NCBI GenBank assembly: GCA_013297695.1 | Contig: JAAFHX010000014.1 | Span: 1-38,114 of the forward strand | Reading direction: 5' to 3' | Source of the DNA: Rhodobacterales bacterium | GTDB lineage: Bacteria; Pseudomonadota; Alphaproteobacteria; Rhodobacterales; Rhodobacteraceae | Length of the DNA stretch: 38,114 nucleotides | In this document: positions 27,967 to 35,697 of the stretch, one piece after another | How positions within the stretch are numbered: position 1 is the stretch's first letter | Layout: the number at the start of each line of letters is the position of its first letter | Program-made: the position numbers and the translations under genes | Notes under the pieces: model-generated | The model's database searches: none | What the model was told of the DNA's origin: nothing | Seen by the model: only the letters and a program-made list of their open reading frames with translations

Positions 27967-28010
27967 TTCTGCCCATGCCGCATCGGCCCGGCCCGTGACC
28001 TGCAGCGGCC

Positions 28011-30254
28011 TTACCCGCCCTGCCCCGCCAGCCAGTCCATCACCGCAGGCCGCGCCGTCTGCGCGGACCCGGCCAGCACATCATCCAGCAGCGCCCGCAA
28101 TGCCGTCAGGTCGATCTGGCGCAACAGCGCCTTGACCGGGCCGACCGAGGCGGGGCGCATCGACAGCATCCGCAGGCCCAGGGCCGCGAGCACCACGGCC
28201 TCGATCGGGCGGCCTGCGTCTTCGCCGCAGAAGGACAGCGGCGTGCCGGTGGCGGCGCAGCGCCGGGCGATGTGGTCGATCAGCCGCAGAAACCCGGTAT
28301 CGAGCGTGTCATAGCGCCGCCGCACCAGTTCATTTTCACGGTCGGCGGCAAAGAAGAACTGTTTCAGGTCATTCCCGCCGATGGAAACGAAATCGACCTG
28401 ATCGAAGAAAGCATCCGGCGCAAAGGCCAGCGACGGGGTTTCCAGCATCGCACCGACCTCGACACTTTCGGGGACGGTATGGCCAAGCGCGGCCTCGCGC
28501 GCCAGTTCGCGGTCGAAATGCGCGCGGGCGGCGGTGAATTCGTCCATCTGCGCGATGAAAGGGAACATCACCGTCAGCCTGCGCCCGTTCGCGGCCCGGA
28601 TCAGCGCCTGGCACTGCATGCGCAGCACGCCCGGCTTGTCCAGCCCCACCCGGATCGCGCGCCAGCCCATCGCCGGGTTCGGCTCGTCCTGCGGCTTCAT
28701 GTAGGGCAGCACCTTGTCCGACCCGATGTCGAGCGTGCGGAACGCCACGCGGCGGCCGCGCGCGGCGTCCAGCACGCGGGCATAGATCGCGGCCAGTTCG
28801 CTGCGCTTGGGCATCTGGCTGCGGACGAGGAATTGCAGCTCGGTGCGGAACAGTCCGACCCCTTCGGCCCCCGAGCCTTCCAGGCTGGGCAGGTCGGCCA
28901 TCAGGCCCGCATTCATGTGCAGCGCGGTGACCGTGCCGCATTTCGACTGCGCGGGCAGGTCGCGCAAGCTGGCATAGCGGTTTTGCGCCGCCGCCTGCAT
29001 CGCGATCTTGTCGCGGAAGGCGCGGGCGACGGTTTCCTCGGGGCGCAGGTGCACGATGCCCTGATCGCCATCGACCATGATGTGATCGCCGTTCAGCGCC
29101 TCGGTCACGATCCGTTCGGCATGGATCACCAGGGGAATGGCCAGCGCCCGCGCCACCACGGCGGCATGGCTGCCGACGGACCCTTCCTGCAGCACCACGC
29201 CGCGCAGCTTGCGGCCGTATTCCAGCAATTCGCCCGGGCCGATGTTGCGCGCCACCAGCACCGGATTGTCGGGCATCGCCGCCCCCGTCTCGCGCCCCTG
29301 TCCGGTCAGGATGCGCAGGAGCCGGTTCGAGATGTCGTCAAGATCGTGCAGGCGTTCGCGCAGATAGGCGTCGGGGACCTGTTCCAGACGGGCGCGGGTG
29401 GCGGACTGTTCCTTTTCCACCGCAGCCTCGGCCGACAGGCCATTGGCCACGTCTTCCTCCATCCGGCGCAGCCAGCCGCGCGAATGGGCGAACATGCGAT
29501 AGGCTTCCAGTACCGCCTTCTGGTCCTTGTCCAGCGATTCCGCCGACAGCAGGTCATCGACCGACACGCGGAGCTGGCCGACGGCGGCGCGCAGCCGTTC
29601 GGTTTCCGCCACCGGATCGTCGGCCACCGGGTTGGTGACCACCACGCGCGCCTCGTGCAGCCAGACCCGGCCCTCGGCGGCGCCTTCCTGGCCGGTGGCC
29701 CCGCGGAACATCACCGGCTGCTTGTGCTTGGCCGCCATCGCCTCGCCCTCGCCGGTGAAGGCGCCAAGCTCGGTCATTTCGGCCAGCACCATGGCCACGA
29801 CTTCCAGCGCATAGACTTCGTCGTCCGAGAACTGGCGCGACTGGCGCGACTGCACCACCAGCACGCCAAGCCGTTCGCCGACGCGCTGGATCGGCACACC
29901 AAGAAAGCTGGAATAGATTTCCTCGCCCGTCTCGGGCATGAAGCGGAAGCCCTTTTCGGCGGGGGCGTTGCCGGTGTTGACCGGCGTTGCCGTGCGTGCG
30001 ACGCGGCCCACGAGGCCTTCGCCCAGCTTCATCCGCGTCTGGTGGACGGCCGCGCGCTTCAGCCCCTCGGTCGCGCACAGCTCCAGCGTCTCGGCATCGC
30101 GGAACAGGTAGATCGAGCAGACCTCGGTCCCGATGGACCGGGCGATGATGCGGGTGATCCGGTCAAGCCTGTCCTGTCCCTTGCCGCCTTCGGCAAGGGT
30201 GTCGCGCAGGCTGCGCAGAAGCTTGCGGCTTTCACTTTCGCTGCGTTCCGGCAT
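28011..30254 (-). CDS. ptsP: Phosphoenolpyruvate-protein phosphotransferase PtsP (EI-Ntr)
   Basis: The 747-residue protein is the nitrogen-type enzyme I, which passes phosphate from PEP to NPr in a regulatory, non-transport phosphorelay. The N-terminal GAF domain spans about residues 20-165 (GTEVCSIYLFRDAETLELCA; KGFRFMPETGEEIYSSFLGV), the feature that separates EI-Ntr from sugar EI. The phosphohistidine segment is EGSVGSHAAVVARALAIPLV (about 375-394). The PEP-binding barrel has GVGLFRTELQFLVRSQMP, FRTLDIGSDKVLPYM and VSIGGNDLKQFFFAADREN. Start 30254 follows GGAGGGG at 9-nt spacing; ATG 30272 is possible. The gene follows lysC on the same strand across a repeat-bearing spacer. Neither ptsN nor ptsO is present here. 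Confidence 0.95.
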   Translation of the reverse strand: MPERSESESRKLLRSLRDTLAEGGKGQDRLDRITRIIARSIGTEVCSIYLFRDAETLELCATEGLKRAAVHQTRMKLGEGLVGRVARTATPVNTGNAPAEKGFRFMPETGEEIYSSFLGVPIQRVGERLGVLVVQSRQSRQFSDDEVYALEVVAMVLAEMTELGAFTGEGEAMAAKHKQPVMFRGATGQEGAAEGRVWLHEARVVVTNPVADDPVAETERLRAAVGQLRVSVDDLLSAESLDKDQKAVLEAYRMFAHSRGWLRRMEEDVANGLSAEAAVEKEQSATRARLEQVPDAYLRERLHDLDDISNRLLRILTGQGRETGAAMPDNPVLVARNIGPGELLEYGRKLRGVVLQEGSVGSHAAVVARALAIPLVIHAERIVTEALNGDHIMVDGDQGIVHLRPEETVARAFRDKIAMQAAAQNRYASLRDLPAQSKCGTVTALHMNAGLMADLPSLEGSGAEGVGLFRTELQFLVRSQMPKRSELAAIYARVLDAARGRRVAFRTLDIGSDKVLPYMKPQDEPNPAMGWRAIRVGLDKPGVLRMQCQALIRAANGRRLTVMFPFIAQMDEFTAARAHFDRELAREAALGHTVPESVEVGAMLETPSLAFAPDAFFDQVDFVSIGGNDLKQFFFAADRENELVRRRYDTLDTGFLRLIDHIARRCAATGTPLSFCGEDAGRPIEAVVLAALGLRMLSMRPASVGPVKALLRQIDLTALRALLDDVLAGSAQTARPAVMDWLAGQGG

Positions 30255-30342
30255 GGGCGCGATCCCCTCCATGCCCCAGTTAGACCACAACCGCAGGAGA
30301 AGTAAAACGGGTTGGACACCGGGCAGGGCAGGGGTGGGCCCG

Positions 30343-30367
30343 CGTAGGGTGCGTGCTTGCACGCACC
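30343..30367. repeat. REP-like palindrome (family 1), copy 6
   Basis: CGTAG-GGTGCGTGC-TT-GCACGCACC sits in the lysC-ptsP spacer, 89 bp upstream of the ptsP start. Confidence 0.85.
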
Positions 30368-30406
30368 GCCCGCGCGGCAGGGACCCGGGGCGGGGCGGTG
30401 CGGGGC

Positions 30407-30431
30407 GGTGCGTGCAAGCACGCACCCTACG
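30407..30431. repeat. REP-like palindrome (family 1), copy 7
   Basis: GGTGCGTGC-AA-GCACGCACC-CTACG ends five bases from the lysC stop (30437-30439). With copy 6 it forms a tail-out inverted pair separated by 39 bp, the same design as copies 4 and 5. Confidence 0.85.
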
Positions 30432-30436
30432 GGCGC

Positions 30437-31684
30437 TCAGGCCTTTTGCAGCTCGAACGCGTCGTGCAGCGCCTGGACGGCGAGTTCCATGTACTTGCGG
30501 TCGATCAGCACCGAGATCTTGATCTCGGACGTGGCGATGACCTTGATGTTTATGTTCTCGGCCGCCAGCGCCTTGAACATCGTGGCGGCGACGCCCGCAT
30601 GGCTGCGCATGCCGATGCCCACGACCGAGACCTTGGCGACATCGGTGTCCTGCACCAGGTCGGCATAGGAAATCAGCCCTGCGGCGCGGGCGTCGTCCAT
30701 CGCCTTGCGGGCGCGGATCACCTGATTGGTGGGGCAGGAAAAGGTCATGTCGGTAAAGGCCCCACCATTTTCCTGTTCCGAGATGTTCTGCACGATCATG
30801 TCCACGTTCACGCCCGCGTCGGACAGGGGCCCGAAGATCGCGGCGGCGATGCCGGGGCGGTCCTGCACCTTGACCAGCGTCATCTTCGCCTCGTCGCGCG
30901 AATAGGCGACGCCCGAGACCACTTTCGATTCCATGATGTCTTCCTCGTCGCAGACCAGGGTTCCGGAGCTTTCGTCATTGTCCTCGAACGAGGACAGCAC
31001 GCGCAGGCGCACCTTGTAGCGCATGGCGAGTTCGACCGAGCGGGTCTGCAGCACCTTGGCCCCCAAGGAGGCCAGTTCCAGCATCTCCTCGAAGGCGATG
31101 CGGTCCAGCTTGCGGGCGCGGTCGGTGATGCGCGGGTCGGTGGTATAGACGCCGTCCACATCGGTGTAGATGTCGCAACGTTCGGCCCCGAAGGCGGCGG
31201 CGAAGGCGACGGCGGTGGTGTCGGACCCGCCGCGGCCAAGCGTGGTGATGCGCCCCTCGGGGCTGACGCCCTGAAAGCCCGCGACCACGGCGACCTTGAA
31301 GCCTTCTGCGAACTTGGCGTCGATGCTGGCGCGCGGAATGTCGATGAAGCGGGCGGCGGAATGGGCGCTGGTGGTCAGGATCGGCACCTGCCAGCCCTGC
31401 CAGGACCGGGCTGGCACGTCCATTTCCTGCAGCGTCAGGGCCATCAGGCCGGCGGTCACGTTCTCTCCGCTCGACACGACCGCGTCGTATTCGCGCGCAT
31501 CGAACAGGGGCGAGGTCGCCTCGACCCAGCCGACAAGCTCGTTCGTCTTGCCCGACATGGCGCTGACGATGACGATGACATCATAGCCGCGCGCGACCTC
31601 GCGCCTGACCTTGGCGGCGGCATTGGCGATCCGGCCGAGGTCGGCCACCGAGGTGCCGCCGAATTTCATCACCAGAAGCGGCAT
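30437..31684 (-). CDS. lysC: Aspartate kinase
   Basis: The 415-residue enzyme catalyses the first step from aspartate to lysine, threonine and methionine. The kinase domain begins [40 protein letters not shown] (about residues 148-167) and [15 protein letters not shown] (about 172-186) form the nucleotide and aspartate sites. The C-terminal regulatory part has two ACT domains: [20 protein letters not shown] (about 272-291) and [20 protein letters not shown] (about 351-370), the latter with the allosteric [11 protein letters not shown] strand. This is the single-function LysC type that is usually feedback-controlled by lysine and/or threonine. The gene precedes ptsP, with a palindrome pair in between. 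Confidence 0.97.
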   Translation of the reverse strand: MPLLVMKFGGTSVADLGRIANAAAKVRREVARGYDVIVIVSAMSGKTNELVGWVEATSPLFDAREYDAVVSSGENVTAGLMALTLQEMDVPARSWQGWQVPILTTSAHSAARFIDIPRASIDAKFAEGFKVAVVAGFQGVSPEGRITTLGRGGSDTTAVAFAAAFGAERCDIYTDVDGVYTTDPRITDRARKLDRIAFEEMLELASLGAKVLQTRSVELAMRYKVRLRVLSSFEDNDESSGTLVCDEEDIMESKVVSGVAYSRDEAKMTLVKVQDRPGIAAAIFGPLSDAGVNVDMIVQNISEQENGGAFTDMTFSCPTNQVIRARKAMDDARAAGLISYADLVQDTDVAKVSVVGIGMRSHAGVAATMFKALAAENINIKVIATSEIKISVLIDRKYMELAVQALHDAFELQKA

Positions 31685-31715
31685 CCGTCATCCGTCCGTT
31701 GCAAAGCCTGCTTTT

Positions 31716-31737
31716 CGCGCGCCTCTCTATGCGCGCG
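31716..31737 (-). terminator. Hairpin between purD and lysC regions
   Basis: CGCGCGC and GCGCGCG form a 7-bp stem around an 8-nt loop, 24 bp beyond the purD stop and 32 bp before the lysC start. It is not followed by a U-tract on the minus strand, so it is only a weak candidate for a purD terminator or lysC leader structure. Confidence 0.3.
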
Positions 31738-31760
31738 GGCGACAGGGCGCAAGACCTGCG

Positions 31761-33023
31761 CTACAGCGCGCGCCAGCCGATGTCGCGGCGGCAGAAGCCT
31801 TCCGGCCAGTCGATCCGGTCGACCATCGCATAGGCGCGGGCCTGCGCCTGCGCCAGCGTGTCGCCGCGCGCGGTCACGGTCAGCACGCGCCCCCCGGTGG
31901 CGATGATCTGGCCCTCGGCCTCGGCCGTGCCCGCGTGAAAGACCATGTGAAAGCTGTCTTCGGGCAGGGCCTCCAGCCCGGCGATCACGCTGCCCTTCGG
32001 ACAGGGGCCGGGATAGCCGCGCGTGGCCAGCACCACGGTCAGCGCATGGTCGCAGGCCCAGTTCACGCCGGTTTCCGCAAGCCGCCCCTCGGCGCAGGCC
32101 AGCATCAGGTCCAGCGCCTGCGCGCCAAGGCGCATCATCAGCACTTGACACTCCGGGTCACCGAAGCGGGCGTTGTATTCGACCAGCCGGGCCGCGCCGC
32201 CGTCGATCATCAGACCGACATAAAGCACCCCCTGATAGGGCGTGCCGCGCCGGGCCATCTCGGCCATCGTGGGCCGGACGATCTGCGCCATGACCTGCGC
32301 GACAAGGTCGTCGGTCAGCACCGGGGCGGGGGAATAGGCCCCCATGCCGCCGGTGTTCGGGCCGGTGTCGCCGTCGAAGGCGCGCTTGTGGTCCTGCGCG
32401 GTGCCAAGGGGCAGGCAGGTCACACCGTCGGTCAGCACGAAGAAGCTCGCTTCCTCACCGGCCATGAATTCTTCGATGACGACCTCGGCCCCCGCCGCGC
32501 CGAAGCTGCCGCCGAACATGTCGTCCAGCGCCGCCAGCGCCTCGGCCTCGGTCGCGGCCACGACCACGCCCTTCCCGGCGGCCAGCCCGTCGGCCTTGAT
32601 GACGATGGGCGCGCCCCGCGCCAGGACATGGGCGCGGGCGGCGGCGGCATCGGCAAAGCGCGCCCAGGCGGCGGTGGGCGCGCCGCAGGCATCGCAGATC
32701 TCCTTGGTGAAGGCCTTTGATGCCTCGAGCCGCGCGGCAGCGGCAGAGGGGCCGAAGGTGAGGATGCCTGCCGCGCGGGTGGCATCGGCGACCCCTGCGG
32801 CCAGCGGGGCCTCGGGGCCGATGATGAGGAAATCAATGGCGTTTTCCTCACAGAAAGCCACCACCGCCGCGCTGTCAAGGATGTCGATGTCGGCGCATTC
32901 CGCCAGCAGGGCAATGCCCGCATTGCCGGGGGCGACGATCAGACGGTCGGTCTTGGGGTTCTGCTTGACCGCCCAGGCCAGCGCATGTTCCCGGCCGCCG
33001 CCGCCAAGGATGAGGATGTTCAT
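31761..33023 (-). CDS. purD: Phosphoribosylamine-glycine ligase
   Basis: The 420-residue ATP-grasp enzyme makes glycinamide ribonucleotide from phosphoribosylamine, glycine and ATP in purine synthesis. It begins MNILILGGGGREHALAWAVK, the invariant GARS start. IDFLIIGPEAPLAAGVADAT (about residues 64-83) and the ATP-grasp segments IVIKADGLAAGKGVVVAATE (about 132-151) and VIEEFMAGEEASFFVLTDG (about 173-191) follow. GDTGPNTGGMGAYSPAPVLT (about 213) and VEYNARFGDPECQVLMMRLG (about 279) are further signatures, and the C-terminal domain ends with FHMVFHAGTAEAEGQIIATG. ATG 33023 is the conserved start; the ORF-track ORF extends 82 codons upstream without support. Confidence 0.97.
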   Translation of the reverse strand: MNILILGGGGREHALAWAVKQNPKTDRLIVAPGNAGIALLAECADIDILDSAAVVAFCEENAIDFLIIGPEAPLAAGVADATRAAGILTFGPSAAAARLEASKAFTKEICDACGAPTAAWARFADAAAARAHVLARGAPIVIKADGLAAGKGVVVAATEAEALAALDDMFGGSFGAAGAEVVIEEFMAGEEASFFVLTDGVTCLPLGTAQDHKRAFDGDTGPNTGGMGAYSPAPVLTDDLVAQVMAQIVRPTMAEMARRGTPYQGVLYVGLMIDGGAARLVEYNARFGDPECQVLMMRLGAQALDLMLACAEGRLAETGVNWACDHALTVVLATRGYPGPCPKGSVIAGLEALPEDSFHMVFHAGTAEAEGQIIATGGRVLTVTARGDTLAQAQARAYAMVDRIDWPEGFCRRDIGWRAL

Positions 33024-33056
33024 GCCGCCGCTGTCCCTGCCCGATGCCATGGCCGC

Positions 33057-33085
33057 CTCGTAGGGGGTCGGACCGCCGATGACAA
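33057..33085 (-). promoter_or_regulatory. Candidate promoter of purD
   Basis: On the minus strand TTGTCA and TACGAG are separated by 17 bp, ending 34 bp before the purD start. The -35 is good and the -10 weak. The rest of the 255-bp purD/HdeA-like spacer shows nothing else I can name. Confidence 0.35.
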
Positions 33086-33278
33086 GTCGGACGGCCGGTG
33101 CGCGTGTCGGGCCGATCTGCCGCGCGCGCAGCGGAAGCGAAGGAAAGGCCAAGAAACCGTTACAGCCGGTGGTGCAAGGTTGGGGCGGCGGGGCTGCGGC
33201 GCCTGCCTGCGGGCCGGGGTGCCGCCATGTCGGCACCGGCTGCGCGATCCGACCTGAAACAGTGACCACGCACGGGGA

Positions 33279-33578
33279 ATGATGATGACCAAGATGACAC
33301 AGACGCTGGCCTTCGCTTTTGCGGCCCTGATCCTGGCGGGACCGACCGCTGCCCTTGCCCAGGACAAGGACCCCAAGCTGGTCACCTGCGCCGAACTGAT
33401 GGCGATGGATGCCGGAGCCCAGCAGAAGTTCCTGCAGGCGCTGGTGGAGGCATCGGCAGATGCGCTGGATCTGAACGATCTGGTGACCGAGGGCACCGCG
33501 ACCGGGCCGATCATGCAGGTCTGCGAGGGCAACCCCGAGATGATGGCGATCGACGCCGCGATGTCGCTGCGGAACTGA
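33279..33578 (+). CDS. HdeA/HdeB-like small secreted protein
   Basis: The 99-residue protein has a clear signal peptide (TQTLAFAFAALILAGPTAALAQ) with likely cleavage after AQ at about residue 28. The mature part has two cysteines in the HdeA-like layout: VTCAELMAMDAGAQQKF near the start and IMQVCEGNPEMMAIDAAMSL near the end, which could form one disulfide. HdeA/HdeB proteins are periplasmic acid-stress chaperones; the resemblance here is to the short two-cysteine family and not proof of acid function. Three in-frame ATG codons (33279, 33282, 33285) follow GGGGA; the third has the best spacing. It is divergent from purD and upstream of xseA. Confidence 0.7.
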   Translation: MMMTKMTQTLAFAFAALILAGPTAALAQDKDPKLVTCAELMAMDAGAQQKFLQALVEASADALDLNDLVTEGTATGPIMQVCEGNPEMMAIDAAMSLRN

Positions 33579-33612
33579 TCACCCGGGCCGCTGTGCCAGC
33601 CGCCCCGGGGCG

Positions 33613-33642
33613 TTGACAGTCGCGCCGGGGCGGGTGCTATGT
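33613..33642 (+). promoter_or_regulatory. Candidate sigma-70 promoter of xseA
   Basis: A perfect TTGACA is followed after 18 bp by CTATGT, a -10 form I often see in this group, about 34 bp before ATG 33676. It suggests xseA has its own promoter. Confidence 0.5.
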
Positions 33643-33675
33643 CGGGTGGCGTGACGTTGCCCGGCCAGAGGTACC

Positions 33676-35166
33676 ATGTCTGACCTGTTCGAAGACCCAG
33701 GCCCCCCCGGCAATGCGCCGGAATTCACCGTGTCGGAGTTGTCGGGCGCGGTAAAGCGGGTGATCGAGGGGGAATTCGGCCTTGTCCGGGTGCGGGGCGA
33801 GGTGGGGCGCGTATCGCGGCCCGCCTCGGGGCACCTGTATTTCGACCTCAAGGATGACCGGTCGGTTCTGGCGGCGATCTGCTGGAAGGGTCAGGCGGCC
33901 CGGTTGCAGGCGCGCCCCGAAGAGGGGATGGAGGTCATCGCCACCGGGCGGCTCACCACCTTCCCCGGCCAGTCGAAATACCAGATGATCGTCGAGGATG
34001 TGGCGCTGGCCGGGGCCGGGGCGCTGATGGCGCTGCTGGAGAAACGCCGCGCGGCGCTGGCCGCGGAAGGGCTTTTCGATGCCGCCCGAAAACAGCCGAT
34101 CCCCTATCTGCCCGCCGTGATCGGGGTGGTCACCTCGCCCAGTGGCGCGGTGATCCGCGATATCCTGCACCGCCTGCGCGACCGCTTTCCGCGCCATGTT
34201 CTGATCTGGCCCGTGGCGGTGCAGGGGGCAAACTGCGCGCCCGAGGTGGCGGCGGCGATCCGGGGGTTCAACGCGATCCCGCCCGGCGGGGCGGTCCCGC
34301 GCCCCGACCTGATCATCGTGGCGCGGGGCGGCGGCAGTCTGGAGGACCTCTGGGGCTTCAACGAGGAAATCGTCGTCCGCGCGGCGGCGGACAGCGCGAT
34401 CCCGCTGATCTCTGCCGTGGGACACGAAACGGATACCACCCTGATCGACTTTGCCGCCGACCGGCGCGCGCCGACCCCCACGGCGGCAGCGGAAATGGCG
34501 GTGCCGGTGCGGCTGGACCTTGTGGCGCAGGTCGAGGATTTCGGCGCCCGGCTGGCACGCGGGTTGGCGCAGGCGCTGGCGCAGCGCCGCCAGCGGTTGC
34601 GCGATCTGTCCCGCGCCCTGCCGCGCCCCGAGACGCTGACCGGCACGGCGCGGCAGCGGTTCGACCTGTGGTCGGGGCGGATGGGCGGCGCGCTTGCCGC
34701 CGCCACGGCGCGCCGGCGGGCCCGGTTCGATCCGGTTGCGGCGCTGATCCGCCCGCAACTTCTGCTGGGCGCGCTGGACCGGCGCGCCGACCGGCTGGCC
34801 GGGCAGGACCAGCGGTTGCGCGGCGCGCTGGCCCGGCTGATCGCCGATGCCGACCGGCGCGGGCGCGAGGGGAAGGCGCGGCTGACGGCGGCCGAGGCCC
34901 GGCTGGAGGCCGCGATGACCCAGACCCTGCGCGCCCGCGAGGGCAGGCTGGAGGCGCTGGACCGCACCCGCGCCAGCCTGGGCCATGCCGAAACCCTGAA
35001 GCGCGGCTTTGCCATCGTGCGCGGCGATGGGCATGTGGTGACAACGCGTGCCGGGGCCGAGGCGGCAACCGCGCTGGAGCTTGAGTTTGCCGACGGCCGC
35101 CTGCCGCTGGTCCCGCGCCCGCGCAAGGGCAAGGCCCCGCCGCCCGGCCAGGGGTCGCTGTTCTGA
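33676..35166 (+). CDS. xseA: Exodeoxyribonuclease VII large subunit
   Basis: The 496-residue nuclease subunit degrades single-stranded DNA in both directions together with XseB. The N-terminal OB domain (about residues 17-115) contains FTVSELSGAVKRVIEGEFGL and RPASGHLYFDLKDDRSVLAA. The catalytic core has VVTSPSGAVIRDILHRLRDR (about 152-171) and DLIIVARGGGSLEDLWGFNE (about 213-232), then ISAVGHETDTTLIDFAADRR (about 252-271) with the GHE.D site. The long C-terminal part (about 280-460) is arginine-rich and coiled-coil, ending with ETLKRGFAIVRGDGHVV. ATG 33676 follows GAGGTACC. xseB is not adjacent. Length exceeds that of the E. coli protein (about 456) through the coiled-coil tail. Confidence 0.96.
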   Translation: MSDLFEDPGPPGNAPEFTVSELSGAVKRVIEGEFGLVRVRGEVGRVSRPASGHLYFDLKDDRSVLAAICWKGQAARLQARPEEGMEVIATGRLTTFPGQSKYQMIVEDVALAGAGALMALLEKRRAALAAEGLFDAARKQPIPYLPAVIGVVTSPSGAVIRDILHRLRDRFPRHVLIWPVAVQGANCAPEVAAAIRGFNAIPPGGAVPRPDLIIVARGGGSLEDLWGFNEEIVVRAAADSAIPLISAVGHETDTTLIDFAADRRAPTPTAAAEMAVPVRLDLVAQVEDFGARLARGLAQALAQRRQRLRDLSRALPRPETLTGTARQRFDLWSGRMGGALAAATARRRARFDPVAALIRPQLLLGALDRRADRLAGQDQRLRGALARLIADADRRGREGKARLTAAEARLEAAMTQTLRAREGRLEALDRTRASLGHAETLKRGFAIVRGDGHVVTTRAGAEAATALELEFADGRLPLVPRPRKGKAPPPGQGSLF

Positions 35167-35197
35167 AGCCTGCGCGGCAAAAGCGGGATGCGGCCCC

Positions 35198-35215
35198 GCC
35201 GCCCCGACAGGCGGC
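35198..35215. terminator. Hairpin between convergent xseA and the secreted-protein gene
   Basis: GCCGCC-ccgaca-GGCGGC is a 6-bp inverted repeat in the 58-bp convergent gap. It may end either transcript; no U-tract is seen. Confidence 0.3.
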
Positions 35216-35224
35216 CACCGGACC

Positions 35225-35626
35225 CTAGACGCCGACCTGCGGGCCGGGACAGTCCATCGGTCCGGGGATTTCGGCAACCGCTGCCGCCTCGGCCCCCGGC
35301 GGGTCGCCCGCGAACTGCGCCCTGAGCCCGCCCGCGTCGCGGAAATAGGTCCAGCACTGCGCGTCGGACCCGGCCTCGTAGACAAAGCAGATGCGGCCCT
35401 CGTCCTCGTACCATTGGCCGGTGCGGCAGTCTTCGCCCTCGAAGGCCCAGAGGACGCGGCGGCCGGGCAGGTATTGCTCGGTGCCATAGACCTTGCCGCC
35501 AAGCGAATAGGTCAGCGTGCGCCCGACCGACAGCGCCTCGAACGCGTCAGGCGTGACCGGGGCGTCGGCGGCCTGCCCGGGGGCAGCCAGCAGCAGGGCG
35601 GCAAGAAGGGCGGCAGTGCGACGCAT
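35225..35626 (-). CDS. Secreted protein of unknown function with four cysteines
   Basis: The 133-residue protein begins MRRTAALLAALLLAAPGQAA, a signal peptide with likely cleavage near residue 20. The mature domain starts TPDAFEALSVGRTLTYSLGG and contains DCRTGQWYEDEGRICFVYEA, then CWTYFRD and a final MDCPGP, giving four cysteines that could pair. The pattern of a GxW-like strand followed by IC-x-Y and C-W resembles small periplasmic beta-barrel proteins of the DUF995-like kind, but I cannot assign a family with confidence. ATG 35626 is chosen for its signal peptide; the ORF-track start 36 bp upstream is less natural. No ribosome site is evident. Confidence 0.75.
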   Translation of the reverse strand: MRRTAALLAALLLAAPGQAADAPVTPDAFEALSVGRTLTYSLGGKVYGTEQYLPGRRVLWAFEGEDCRTGQWYEDEGRICFVYEAGSDAQCWTYFRDAGGLRAQFAGDPPGAEAAAVAEIPGPMDCPGPQVGV

Positions 35627-35697
35627 GGGCAGGAGCTTGCCAGATTGCCCCGCGCCTGCCAAGCCGTCCTGCCCCGTCGCCCCGCAGCCCTGCCGCC

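Noticed and set aside
28272-30305. 677-residue forward ORF
   Set aside because: It is antisense to ptsP, with composition typical of an antisense frame and no conserved domain.
33637-35502. 621-residue reverse ORF
   Set aside because: It is antisense to xseA and overlaps the secreted-protein gene in another frame; no domain seen.
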